Part shown: piece after piece, positions 33,899 through 45,963 of the stretch
Layout of the letters: each line of letters begins with the position of its first letter
Numbering within the stretch: the stretch's first letter is position 1
Translations under genes and position numbers: made by a program
Assembly (NCBI GenBank): GCA_963760125.1
Contig: CAVXBV010000012.1
Location: forward strand, 62,001-126,000
Length of the DNA stretch: 64,000 nucleotides
From: RYN-111 sp963760125
Lineage (GTDB): Bacteria > Actinomycetota > Actinomycetes > Mycobacteriales > SCTD01
Direction: 5' to 3'
Notes under the pieces: model-generated
Told to the model about the DNA's origin: nothing
The model's database searches: none
What the model saw: the letters and a program-made list of their open reading frames with translations, nothing else

Positions 33899-34726
33899 GT
33901 GACCACCTTCGAGACCGAGCTCAGCGCCGCCGACGTCGCGGACGCCCCGACGGGTGCCGCCGTTGGTGTGGGGCTGCAGATGCCCCTCCCCCAGACGTTC
34001 GAGACCGTCGAGCAGGAGCGGCTGCACCGCAAGGTCCAGCTCGCCGCGACGTTCCGCATGTTCAGCAAGGCGGGTCTCGACGAGGGCGTCGCGGGGCACG
34101 TCACCGCGCGCGACCCGGAGTTCCCGGACTCCTACTGGGTGAACCCGTTCGGCATGCACTTCAGCCTCATCAAGCAGTCCGACCTGGTGCGGGTCAGCCA
34201 CGACGGTCAGGTCGTCGAGGGCGACCGGGCGGTGAACGGCGCGGCGGTGGCCATCCACTGCGCCGTCCACGCCGCCCGTCCGGACGTCGTCGCCGCGGCC
34301 CACGCGCACGGCCCGTACGGCAAGACGCTGTCCAGCCTGCCGATGGGCATCGACATGCTCACGCAGGACTCCTGCGCCTTCTACGACGACTTCGGGGTCT
34401 ACGAGGAGTTCTCCGGCGTGGTGCTGGCGGCGGAGGAGGGCGAGAAGATCGGCAAGGCCCTCGGGGCCAAGAAAGCCGTCATCCTGCGCAACCACGGGAT
34501 GCTGACCGTGGGGCACTCGGTGGAGAGCGCCGCGTGGTGGTTCCTCACCCTCGAGCGGACCAGCCAGTCGCAGCTCATGGCCTACGCCGCCGGAACCCCG
34601 CGCATCATCGAGGACGAGGCCGCGGCCGCGACCTACGACACGGTCGGTGGGGAGTTCGCCGGTTGGTTCCAGTTCCAGCCGTTGTGGCAGCGCATCAGCA
34701 AGGACAACCCCGACATCTGGGACTGA
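33899..34726 (+). CDS. Class II aldolase/adducin family protein
   Basis: A 275-residue protein. Zinc-binding and active-site residues are in VAAAHAHGPYGKTLSS (His-Ala-His), with a later His in ILRNHGMLTVGHSV. The early segment LDEGVAGHVTARDPEFPDSYWVNPFG is typical of the fuculose-phosphate aldolase fold. GTG 33899 is used; gaggagc lies about seven bases before it. Substrates in this family are sugar phosphates or small hydroxy acids. The convergent HAD gene ends 12 bases away. The C-terminus is long and has EFAGWFQFQPLWQRI, seen in the branch often annotated as general class II aldolase. Confidence 0.85.
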   Translation: MTTFETELSAADVADAPTGAAVGVGLQMPLPQTFETVEQERLHRKVQLAATFRMFSKAGLDEGVAGHVTARDPEFPDSYWVNPFGMHFSLIKQSDLVRVSHDGQVVEGDRAVNGAAVAIHCAVHAARPDVVAAAHAHGPYGKTLSSLPMGIDMLTQDSCAFYDDFGVYEEFSGVVLAAEEGEKIGKALGAKKAVILRNHGMLTVGHSVESAAWWFLTLERTSQSQLMAYAAGTPRIIEDEAAAATYDTVGGEFAGWFQFQPLWQRISKDNPDIWD

Positions 34727-34738
34727 GGCGTCCCCTGC

Positions 34739-35395
34739 TCAACCGACGAGGTCGCCCAGCGTTGAGGGGGTGAGGCCGGCGAGGCTGGAGCGGACCAGGC
34801 GCCGCGGACCGGCGAGCACCGCGACGCCAGGAACGCTGGGGACGGCCACGACGGCGCAGCCCGCGGCCTCCCCCGCCAGCACGCCCGCGACTGAGTCCTC
34901 GAGCACCACGCAGCGCGTGGGGTCGACCCCCAGTCGCGCGGCGGCCGTCAGGTAGGGCTCGGGGTGCGGCTTGCCGTGACCCACCTCGTCGCCGGCGACG
35001 GTGACGTCGAAGGCGAACCCGTGGCGCAGCACGGCGTCGACGAGCACGCGGTAGGAGGAGGACACCAGGGCGGTCGGGACGTCCTGGTCCCGCAACGCCG
35101 TCAGCAGGTCGGTGACGCCCGGCAGCACCTCGAGCCGATCCGCGAACAGGGTCACCATGCGGTCCAGCAGCCAGGTCGAGGCCCACTCGACCTCGTCGAT
35201 CGGCCGGCCGTAGTGCTCGAGGATCGTCGGCACGGCGACGTCCAGGCGCGTGCCGACGATGCTGGCCTTGAGCTGATCGCTCCACTCCCCGCCGAGCAGG
35301 GCCGCGAGCTCGACCTCCGCCACGGTCCAGAGCGGCTCGGTGTCGACCAGCAGGCCGTCCATGTCCCACAGGACGGCCGCGGGGACGGCGGTCAG
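34739..35395 (-). CDS. HAD-superfamily hydrolase, probable CTG start
   Basis: A 218-residue phosphatase. Motif I is VLWDMDGLLVDTEPLW (nucleophile Asp), motif II is PTALVSSSYR, the Lys is in VGHGKPHPEPYL and motif IV is RCVVLEDSVAGVLAGEAAG. This is the beta-phosphoglucomutase-like branch. No ATG, GTG or TTG exists in frame ahead of motif I; the first possible start is CTG 35395, which overlaps the stop codon of the upstream glycosyltransferase in a CTGA. Substrate unknown. Because the neighbours make glycans, a sugar phosphate is plausible. Confidence 0.85.
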   Translation of the reverse strand: MTAVPAAVLWDMDGLLVDTEPLWTVAEVELAALLGGEWSDQLKASIVGTRLDVAVPTILEHYGRPIDEVEWASTWLLDRMVTLFADRLEVLPGVTDLLTALRDQDVPTALVSSSYRVLVDAVLRHGFAFDVTVAGDEVGHGKPHPEPYLTAAARLGVDPTRCVVLEDSVAGVLAGEAAGCAVVAVPSVPGVAVLAGPRRLVRSSLAGLTPSTLGDLVG

Positions 35396-36261
35396 GCGGT
35401 GGCCTCGGCGTCCTGGCTCGCGGCGTCGTCGAGCGGGTACGGCGCCACCGCGCCCATGCGGCGCGGGAGCTGGCGGCGAGGTGCTGGGCGGGTCCGCTCG
35501 GTCAGGGCGGCGCGCAGGACGCGGAACCCGTCGCGCCAGGTGTTGAGGTTGCTCTCGCCGTACAACCGCTCGAGCTCGAAGCTCGGGACCTCGACGACGT
35601 CGAGGCGGGCCCGGGCGATGCGGCAGTTGATGATGGTCTCGATCTCGAACCCGTCGCCCCACAGGCGCACGTCCTGCACCGTCGTGCCGGCATCGAGGGC
35701 GAGCGTCGGCAGGCAGCGGGTCCAGAAGGCGTTGTAGCCATAGCAGAGGTCGGTGTAGCGGGTCCGGAACAGGGTGTTCACCACGCCGTTGAGCCCCTGG
35801 TTGCCGGCCGTGCGCAGGAGCGTGAGGTCGCTGCTTCCGCCACCGTCGGCGAAGCGGGTGCCCTTGGCGAAGTCGGCCCCGTCCACGAGCGCCTGGACGA
35901 AGCGCGGGATCTCGGCGGGGTCGGCGGACCCGTCGGCGTCGAGCATCACGACGATGTCGCCGCGGACGGCGGCGAAGCCGACTGCCAGGGCGTTGCCCTT
36001 GCCCCGCCGGTTCTGCGTGAGGACCCGCACGTCCGGGCGCTCTCGCTGGGCGATCGCGATGGTGTCGTCGGTGGAGCACCCGTCGACGAGGATGACCTCG
36101 AACAGGCCCTCGGGCAGCGCCCGCAGGACGTGCGGCAGGTTGCGCGCCTCGTTGCGGGCGGGGATCACGACGCTCACCCGGGGGCAGGCGTGCTCCGGCA
36201 GCAGCACGAGCCGCCGGTCTCGCTCCGCCGCGTCGGCAGGGTCGTCCAGGTGGAAAGGCAC
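35392..36261 (-). CDS. Family 2 glycosyltransferase, dolichol-phosphate-mannose-synthase-like
   Basis: A 289-residue GT-A fold transferase. The UDP/GDP-binding strand is PRVSVVIPARNEARNLPHVL, the DxD motif is VVMLDADGSADP, and the acceptor region includes GDGFEIETIINCR. The sequence resembles polyprenyl-phosphate sugar transferases without membrane helices. Start GTG 36261 is chosen because aagggacc precedes it. A TTG at 36327 would add 22 residues with no ribosome site. The stop overlaps the HAD gene start. The transferred sugar and the acceptor are not evident. Upstream is the 14-bp repeat region. Confidence 0.88.
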   Translation of the reverse strand: MPFHLDDPADAAERDRRLVLLPEHACPRVSVVIPARNEARNLPHVLRALPEGLFEVILVDGCSTDDTIAIAQRERPDVRVLTQNRRGKGNALAVGFAAVRGDIVVMLDADGSADPAEIPRFVQALVDGADFAKGTRFADGGGSSDLTLLRTAGNQGLNGVVNTLFRTRYTDLCYGYNAFWTRCLPTLALDAGTTVQDVRLWGDGFEIETIINCRIARARLDVVEVPSFELERLYGESNLNTWRDGFRVLRAALTERTRPAPRRQLPRRMGAVAPYPLDDAASQDAEATA

Positions 36262-36376
36262 GTCAGGTCCCTTGGTGTCGGGGCCCGGTTTCGCCTCTGG
36301 CTCCCTGCTGGGCCGGTTGGCGACCAATGTCGCCCAGCAGATCGTCGCTCGCCCTTGCGGTCGTGTCAGGTGGTGA

Positions 36377-36445
36377 TCGTGCGTTGGTGCCGGTGCGTGG
36401 GTGCTGGTGCGTGGGTGCTGGTGCGTGGGTGCCGGTGCGTGGTGC
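36377..36445. repeat. Tandem repeat, 14-bp unit
   Basis: Three exact or nearly exact copies of a 14-base unit (ggtgcgtgggtgct/c) at 36391-36404, 36405-36418 and 36419-36432, flanked by degraded copies on both sides (from about 36377 and to about 36445). It lies in the 350-base gap between two divergent glycosyltransferase genes. The repeat could change length by slippage and so alter transcription. The rest of the gap holds the promoter listed next and no gene. Confidence 0.8.
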
Positions 36446-36503
36446 TTTCGTGCCGTTCCGTGCTGCCTTGCTCAACGATCGGTCCACGCGCAGGTCACGG
36501 GCT

Positions 36504-36533
36504 GTGACCGAAGGTGTGGGCTGAACGTATAGG
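36504..36533 (+). promoter_or_regulatory. Candidate promoter for the plus-strand glycosyltransferase genes
   Basis: GTGACC at 36504-36509, an 18-base spacer and TATAGG at 36528-36533. The start of transcription would be near 36540, some 75 bases before the GTG start at 36614. A short inverted repeat (GAAC at 36523-36526, GTTC at 36534-36537) brackets the -10 and might bind a regulator. This is pattern matching only. Confidence 0.4.
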
Positions 36534-36613
36534 GTTCTGCACCCCGGTCAAGCGCGCCGTCACGGCCTGTGAGGCACTTCACCCCGACGGGGATGCCGTC
36601 GAGAGGACCGCCC

Positions 36614-37537
36614 GTGGCCGTGCCCAGCAGCGTGACGGTGGTGATCTGCACCTACACCGACCGCCGATGGACCGAGCTCGCGGCGGGAGCACGGGCTGTC
36701 CAGGCCCAGCTCGGCGAGGACGACGAGCTCGTCGTCGTCATCGACCACAACGAGCAGCTGCGCCACCGTGTCGCGGCAGAGCTGCCGGGGCGGGTCGTCG
36801 CCAACAGCCATGGCCAGGGTCTGTCGGGGGCGCGCAACACCGGCCTGGACCACGCGTCAGGGGAGGTGGTGGCGTTCCTCGACGACGACGCCCTTCCGGG
36901 GCACGGCTGGCTCGAGGCGCTCCGTGCACCGTTCGCCGACGCGTCCGTCACGGGCGTCGCCGGTGCCGTCCAGCCTGCCTGGGAGGGCGGCGTCGCGCCG
37001 CGCTGGTTCCCGATGGAGTTCGGCTGGGTCATCGGGTGCGACTACCTCGGCCTGGCCGGCGACGGCGAGCAGGTCCGCAACCCGATCGGGGCCAGCATGG
37101 CCCTGCGCCGCGAGCCGGTGGTCGCCGCGGGCGGCTTCTCCGAGCTCGTCGGTCGGGTCGGCACCCTGCCCGTCGGGTGCGAGGAGACCGAGCTGTCCAT
37201 CCGCTTGGCCCAGCGCGACCCGAGCGTGCGCGTGGTGCGGGCGGGGACCCACCCGGTCGCCCACCTGGTCCCCCGCGACCGGCAGACCGTCCGGTACTTC
37301 CTGTCCCGCTGCTACCACGAGGGCCGCTCCAAGGCCGTCCTCGCGCGGCTGGTCGGGACGCAGGAGGGGCTCGCTGCGGAGCGGGCCTACACGACCCGGA
37401 CCCTGCCCGTGGGGGTGCTGCGCCACCTCGTAGCGGTCGGCCGGGGTGACCTCGCCGGGCTGGCACGTGCGCTGCTCGTGGTCCTGGGCCTCGGGACGAC
37501 GGGCGTCGGATACCTGAGCGCGTCCCGCCGCCGGTGA
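36614..37537 (+). CDS. Family 2 glycosyltransferase
   Basis: A 307-residue GT-A transferase. The nucleotide-sugar strand is VTVVICTYTDRRW. The DxD motif is VVAFLDDDALPGHGWLEAL. The acceptor-side block is GASMALRREPVVAAGGF with GCEETELSIRLAQRD. The last third contains a hydrophobic segment (LAGLARALLVVLGLGTTGVG) that could anchor it in the membrane. GTG 36614 is preferred because a purine-rich gagagg lies eight bases upstream. The 3' end overlaps the next glycosyltransferase by four bases (GTGA). The substrate is unknown. Confidence 0.87.
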   Translation: MAVPSSVTVVICTYTDRRWTELAAGARAVQAQLGEDDELVVVIDHNEQLRHRVAAELPGRVVANSHGQGLSGARNTGLDHASGEVVAFLDDDALPGHGWLEALRAPFADASVTGVAGAVQPAWEGGVAPRWFPMEFGWVIGCDYLGLAGDGEQVRNPIGASMALRREPVVAAGGFSELVGRVGTLPVGCEETELSIRLAQRDPSVRVVRAGTHPVAHLVPRDRQTVRYFLSRCYHEGRSKAVLARLVGTQEGLAAERAYTTRTLPVGVLRHLVAVGRGDLAGLARALLVVLGLGTTGVGYLSASRRR

Positions 37538-38743
37538 CGCCCACGCTCGTCCACGAGGTGGAGCTGTCCGCGGTGTCGGGTGACGTCCCCACCGACCACG
37601 CGGCGGCGCGGGTGCTCCTGCGCCTGCACGGCCAGCCGCTCGGCTTCGTCGAGCTCGAGGTCCAGCAGGGCGTCCTGACCGACGTCCAGGTCCGCGAGGC
37701 CGCTGCCCCGCTGCTGACCGAGCACCTGCGGCAGGACGGCGTGCCGGACCCCCTCTCCCCCGGCGGCCCCTGGCCCTGTCAGGCGTCCGGACCGCACCCG
37801 GTGCCGGCTTCGGTCTCGGTCGTCCTGTGCACCCGTGACCGCGAGGAGTCGCTGCGGGTCGCCCTGACGTCGGTCCTGCTCGCCTGCGGTCCGGACGTCG
37901 ACGTCGTCGTCGTCGACAACGCTCCGCGCACGGGCGCCACCCGGGCCGTCGTGGACGACCTCGCTGACCCGCGGGTGCGGTACGTCCTGGAGCCGCGGCC
38001 CGGTCTGTCCGTCGCCCGCAACACCGGGGCGCGTACGGCGCGAGGTGAGCTGCTGGCCTTCACCGACGACGACGTCGTGGTCGACGCCCGCTGGCTGCGA
38101 GGGCCTGCGCCGAGGCGTGTCACGCGCGCCCCGCGTCGGCTGCGTGACCGGCTTGGTGCCCAGCGGGGAGCTCGACACCGAGGCGCAGCACTTCTTCGAC
38201 CGGAAGCTCGACTGGTCCGGCACCTGCGCGCCGCGGCTGTACGACCTCGCCAGCACCGGGGAGGGGCCGCTGTACCCCTACAGCGCCGGCATCTTCGGCA
38301 CCGGCGCCAACTTCGCCGTGACGAGGGAGGCCTACGTCGCGCTCGGCGGCTTCGACGAGGCGCTCGGCGCGGGCGCCCTGACCCGCGGCGGGGAGGACCT
38401 CGACTGGTTCCTGCGCACCCTGCAGGCCGGCTTCGTCCTCGCCTACGAGCCCGCCGCGATCGTGTGGCACCGGCACCGGCGTGACCTCGACTCACTGGCC
38501 GAGCAGCTGTACGGCTACGGCACCGGCTTCACGGCGTACCTGGTGAAGCACGCCCTCACCCGGCGGGGGTTCACCGACCTCACCCGACGGGCCGTGCGCG
38601 GCGCGGCCCTGATGCGCCGGGCCAACACCGTGTCGCAGGACGCCGGCATCGACCCCGCCCTGCTGCGCCGGGAGCGGATCGGCATGCTGCACGGCCCGGT
38701 GCTGTACGCCCGCGCGCGCTGGCGCAGCCGACGCGCGCGCTAG
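37534..38743 (+). CDS. Family 2 glycosyltransferase, apparent +1 frameshift
   Basis: About 402 residues after repair. The first 90 residues form an unusual N-terminal domain (LVHEVELSAVSGDVPTDHAA...), then the GT-A core starts at VPASVSVVLCTRDREESL and has DxD in LLAFTDDDVVVDARWL. An extra C at 38098 shifts the frame. Beyond it the correct frame continues EGLRRGVSRAPRVGCVTGLV. The GGEDLDWFLRTLQAG block and the HRHRRD region follow. It starts at GTG 37534 in a GTGA overlap with the previous gene. The TAG stop lies inside a CTAG shared with the opposite-strand gene that follows. Confidence 0.83.
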
Positions 38744-40475
38744 CGGCGCAGCAGGCGACGCGCCACGCCGAGCACCTCGGGACGGACGCCGAGGGACGTG
38801 GCGGGGCGGGCGAGCTCGGCCAGCAGGCTCTCCGGCGTGGTGTGTCCGCCTACCTCGACGCGGGGCAGCCCCCAGCGGACGGCGGGGGCGCACGTCGCGG
38901 TCGCCTCGACGAGGCCGAGCGCGGCGAGGTACCCGGCCCGTCGGACCGCGCTGCGCACGCGGGTGTCGTGCTCGCCGTACGGGTACGCGAGCAGCTCGGG
39001 CCGCGGCAGGCCGAGGCTCGGGAATACTCCCCGGGCGTCTGCCACCTCCCGGTCGAGCTGGTCGCCGGGGACGCCGCGCAGGTGCGCGTGGCTGGCGGAG
39101 TGCGCTCCGAGCACCCAGCCGCGGGCCACGAGGGCAGCGAGGGCCGGGGCGTCGAGCAGCCGCTCAGGGACGCCACCGCGGTGGCCGTCCCAGGCGTTCG
39201 TCCCCCCGATCTGGTCGCTGACGACGAACACGATGCCGGTGACGCCGTGCTTGTCGAGCACGGGCAGCGCGACGTCGACGAGGTTGGTGTAGGCGTCGTC
39301 GAACGTGATGACCACGGAACCGGGAGGCAGGCGAGCCGCGGCCAGCTGGGCGGCCCCGTCGGCGCCGGAGAGCACGTGCCAGCCGCCGTCGCGCAGCGCC
39401 GTGAGCTGAGCGTCCAGGGCGGCCGGAGTCACCGAGTACGACGCGAGCTCCCCCGGTTCGTCCGTGACGCCGTGGTAGCAGAGCACCCGTCCCGCGGGCA
39501 GCAGACCGCCGGCATCCCGCAGCCCCGTGCCGTACTCCAACCGCCGCAGTCCGTGGAACAGTCCGCGGGTCACCACGTCGGTGCGCCCGCGCTCGGCCCG
39601 CGTGACCGCGGCGGACGACAGCTTTGCCGTGAGCCGCGGGACCCTCGACGCGGCGGTGACGAGCAGGCGCGTGGCCGGCGTGAGGCTGCCGTGCTGCTCG
39701 GCGAGGTGCGCGTGCAGGTCAGGGTGCTTGCGTACGAGAGCAGCGTCCGCGGCGCCGGCCTGCCGCCACTGCCGCAGGTGCTGGGCGGGCGTCACGACGT
39801 ACCGCTGGTAGGAGATGGCGTCCGCGGCGAAGCGGACGTCCGCGCCGGTGGCGAGCAGCCGGTGGAGGAACTCGGTGTCCTCCCCGCCGAAGGTCCCACC
39901 GGCGGTGAAGTCCTGGTCGAAGCCGGCGGCCCGCTCGAACACCTCGCGGCGCACGGACAGCTGGCCGGTGAGGAGGTCCTTGACCTCGAGGGACCCGTCG
40001 CTCGCCTGCAGCCGGGTACGGCGGTTCTCCGCCCAGCGCTGCACGCCCTCGCTGAGCAAGGTGCGCGGGGAGTCCGGGTGCAGCGGGATGTGGCCGACGA
40101 CCGCGTCCGCGCCGGCCTCCAGCAGGGCGGCGTGCGCCTCCAGCAGACCCGGGTCCGCCACCATGTCGTCGTCGAGGAACAGCAGGTAGCGGCCGCGGGC
40201 GCCGCGGGCCCCGCGTGTTGCGGGCGGCGGCGGCGCCGGCGTTGCGCTGCTCCTCCACCCGGAGCGGGAGGGGCAGGTCGAGGGCCCGGAGGGCGTCCCC
40301 GGTGCCGTCGGTGGAGCCGTCGACGACGACGACGACCTCCGTCGGACCGGGCAGCCGGACGTGACCCAGCGCCTCGACGCTGCCGGCACACGACGTCGCG
40401 TCGCTGGTAGGTCGGGAGCACCACGGTGAACAGCACTGGTCGGTCGTCGTTCCCCACGAGCGGAGACTCTGTCAC
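38740..40475 (-). CDS. Bifunctional glycosyltransferase family 2/polysaccharide deacetylase, frameshifts at two places
   Basis: About 578 residues after repair. The N-terminal 300 residues are a GT-A transferase: VLFTVVLPTYQRRDVV, then EVVVVVDGSTDGTG, then YLLFLDDDMVADPGLLEAH (DxD). The C-terminal 250 residues are a NodB-type polysaccharide deacetylase: VVITFDDAYTNLVDVALPVL (metal Asp), WVLGAHSASHAHLR (His-x3-His) and LLAYPYGEHDTR. The frame shifts near 40390-40398 and near 40215, both +1. The whole protein could add a sugar and remove its acetyl group. GTG start at 40475, 13 bases downstream of metH. No signal peptide or strong helix is seen, so it may be cytoplasmic. Confidence 0.8.
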
Positions 40476-40488
40476 AACGCCACGAGGG

Positions 40489-44220
<3,732 letters not shown>

Positions 44221-44239
44221 GATCGGCCTCCTCGAGAGC

Positions 44240-44312
44240 GGAGGCGCCCTTCGTCGTCGTGCGGGTCGAGCGTGGCGGGCAGGTGCCCGTCGCAGCGCCT
44301 CTCGACCTCCGG
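44240..44312 (-). promoter_or_regulatory. S-adenosylhomocysteine (SAH) riboswitch in the metH leader
   Basis: Read on the minus strand. Helix P1 pairs GGTCGAG (44307-44301) with CTCGACC (44270-44264), seven perfect pairs. Helix P2 pairs CGGGC (44289-44285) with GCCCG (44280-44276). The conserved loop sequence AGGCGCTGCGAC follows P1. The pseudoknot P4 pairs AGGCGC (44300-44295) with GCGCCT (44247-44242). This is the layout of the SAH (ahcY-motif) riboswitch, which turns gene expression on when SAH is high. The metH ribosome site (44231-44225) lies just beyond P4, so binding could control its exposure. Confidence 0.85.
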
Positions 44313-44392
44313 CCAGGCTACCGGACGGGGACGGACGGAGTAGGTTTCCGGGCAGCGCCGGACAGCGTTCGGGCACGACAACGGAGGTCGTC

Positions 44393-44869
44393 ATGGGGGA
44401 AGCCAGCTACACCAGGGTGCTGGTCGGCACGGACGGCTCCGAGTCGTCGTTCCGGGCCGTCGATCGCGCCGCCGTGATGGCCCGGGATGCCGGCGCCACG
44501 CTGCTGCTGCTCACCGCTTTCCGGCCGATGAGCTCTCGCGAGGCCCAGGACGCGGCGAACGCCCTGGGCGGGGAGGCCTACAAGGTCCTCGGCTCGACGC
44601 CCGCGGAGGACGTGCTGCGCGACGCCGCCGATCGCGCGCGTCGGCTCGGCGTCAAGGACGTGGACACGATGGCCGTCGAGGGCGATCCGGTTGATGCTCT
44701 CGTCCACGCCGTGGAGCAGCGCAAGGTCGACCTGCTCATCGTCGGCAACCGCGGCCTCAACAGCCTCGCCGGCCGCCTGCTCGGCTCGGTGCCGGCCAAC
44801 ATCACCCACAAGGCCGCGTGCGACGTGCTCATCGTCCACACCACGGGCAAGGGCGTGAAGCAGGCGTGA
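44393..44869 (+). CDS. Universal stress protein (UspA family)
   Basis: A 158-residue protein of the UspA superfamily. The first strand is RVLVGTDGSESSFRAVDRAAV. The ATP-binding pattern GNRGLNSLAGRLLGSVPANI (GxxGx9GS) is complete, so ATP is probably bound. ATG 44393 with a cggaggt ribosome site. The stop overlaps the PAC2 gene start in a GTGA. It lies divergent from metH, whose leader holds the SAH riboswitch. USPs respond to hypoxia, starvation and oxidative stress in actinobacteria. Confidence 0.92.
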   Translation: MGEASYTRVLVGTDGSESSFRAVDRAAVMARDAGATLLLLTAFRPMSSREAQDAANALGGEAYKVLGSTPAEDVLRDAADRARRLGVKDVDTMAVEGDPVDALVHAVEQRKVDLLIVGNRGLNSLAGRLLGSVPANITHKAACDVLIVHTTGKGVKQA

Positions 44870-45699
44870 CCCCGCTGCGGCGTCCGGTGCTCGTCGCCGC
44901 CTTCGAGGGCTGGAACGACGCCGGGGACGCTGCGACGGGGGCGATCGAGCACCTGGCTGAGGTGTGGGACGCGGAGCTGGTCCGCGAGATGGACCCCGAC
45001 CCGTACTACGACTTCCAGGTCAACCGTCCGACCGTCTCGCTGGAGGACGGGCAGACGCGCCACATCACCTGGCCGACGACCCGCTTCTCGGTGTGCCGGC
45101 TGCCGGCCTCCGAGCGTGACCTGGTGCTGGTTCGCGGCGTGGAGCCCAACATGCGCTGGCGAGGGTTCTGCGAGGAGGTCCTGGCCCTTGCCGCCGAGCT
45201 CGGCGTGGTCGAGGTCGTGACGCTCGGGGCCCTGCTCGCCGACAGCCCGCACACCCGACCGGTGCCCGTCAGCGGGACCTCCTCGGACGTCGGGCTCGCC
45301 GAGCGGCTCGGGCTCGAGCACTCCCGGTACGAAGGCCCGACGGGCATCGTGGGCGTGCTGCAGGAGGCTTGCCTGCGCGCGGGTCTGCCTGCGGTCTCGT
45401 TCTGGGCGGCGGTCCCGCACTACGTCGCGCACCCGCCTTGCCCGAAGGCGACCGCCGCGCTCCTGCGCCGGGTCGAGGACCTCATCGACGTCCCGGTGCC
45501 GCTGGGTGACCTCGCGGAGCGCTCGCGCGACTGGGAACGCCAGGTCGACGAGCTCGCCGCGGAGGACTCCGACGTCGCGGAGTACATCGCCAGCCTCGAG
45601 GAGCGCGAGCCGGAGGTGGATCTGCCCGAGGCGTCGGGCGAGGCCATCGCGAAGGAGTTCGAGCGGTTCCTGCGCCGCCAGGACCCCGATCAGTCCTGA
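44866..45699 (+). CDS. PAC2-family protein
   Basis: A 277-residue protein with the PAC2 (proteasome assembly chaperone 2) fold: VLVAAFEGWNDAGDAATGAIEHL at the start, then VRGVEPNMRWRGFCEE, then VEVVTLGALLADSPHTRPVPV. In eukaryotes PAC2 helps build the proteasome, but bacterial members are not proven to do so. The presence of prcAB in this genome makes the link tempting, though the gene is 22 kb from them. GTG start 44866 in a GTGA overlap with the USP gene. The C-terminal 60 residues are acidic. Confidence 0.9.
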   Translation: MTPLRRPVLVAAFEGWNDAGDAATGAIEHLAEVWDAELVREMDPDPYYDFQVNRPTVSLEDGQTRHITWPTTRFSVCRLPASERDLVLVRGVEPNMRWRGFCEEVLALAAELGVVEVVTLGALLADSPHTRPVPVSGTSSDVGLAERLGLEHSRYEGPTGIVGVLQEACLRAGLPAVSFWAAVPHYVAHPPCPKATAALLRRVEDLIDVPVPLGDLAERSRDWERQVDELAAEDSDVAEYIASLEEREPEVDLPEASGEAIAKEFERFLRRQDPDQS

Positions 45700-45734
45700 G
45701 CCACCGCGGGTCGCTCCTCAGGTCCGAGGCGCGG

Positions 45735-45962
45735 ATGACCGATGATCTCCGGGTGGACCAGACACCTGACCCCGCTGCCGGAACCGGCTCCGCGGCGGAC
45801 CGCCGTACCGAGGGACCGGACAAGGTCCCCTGCCGCACGTGCCGTCACCCCCGGGACGCGCACGAGCACCACCGACGCGGCACGGACTGCTCCAAGTCCG
45901 GCTGCGGCTGCCTGAAGTGGCGCAAGCCGCGTTCCGGCCTGCTCGGCCGCTTCCTGCGCTGA
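45735..45962 (+). CDS. Small Cys/His-rich protein
   Basis: A 75-residue protein. The N-terminal 30 residues are polar and disordered. The C-terminal half has Cys and His spaced for one zinc site (CRTCRHPRDAHEHHRRGTDC, then SGCGCLKW) and a basic tail (RKPRSGLLGRFLR). ATG start 45735. It lies between the PAC2 gene and mshC, and the TGA stop is one base from the mshC stop on the other strand. I do not recognise the family; a small zinc-binding or redox-active protein is likely. Confidence 0.7.
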   Translation: MTDDLRVDQTPDPAAGTGSAADRRTEGPDKVPCRTCRHPRDAHEHHRRGTDCSKSGCGCLKWRKPRSGLLGRFLR

Positions 45963-45963
45963 G

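Noticed and set aside
44221..44392. Cobalamin riboswitch for metH
   Set aside because: No B12-box sequence is present, and the leader is only about 170 bases. The structure matches the SAH class instead.
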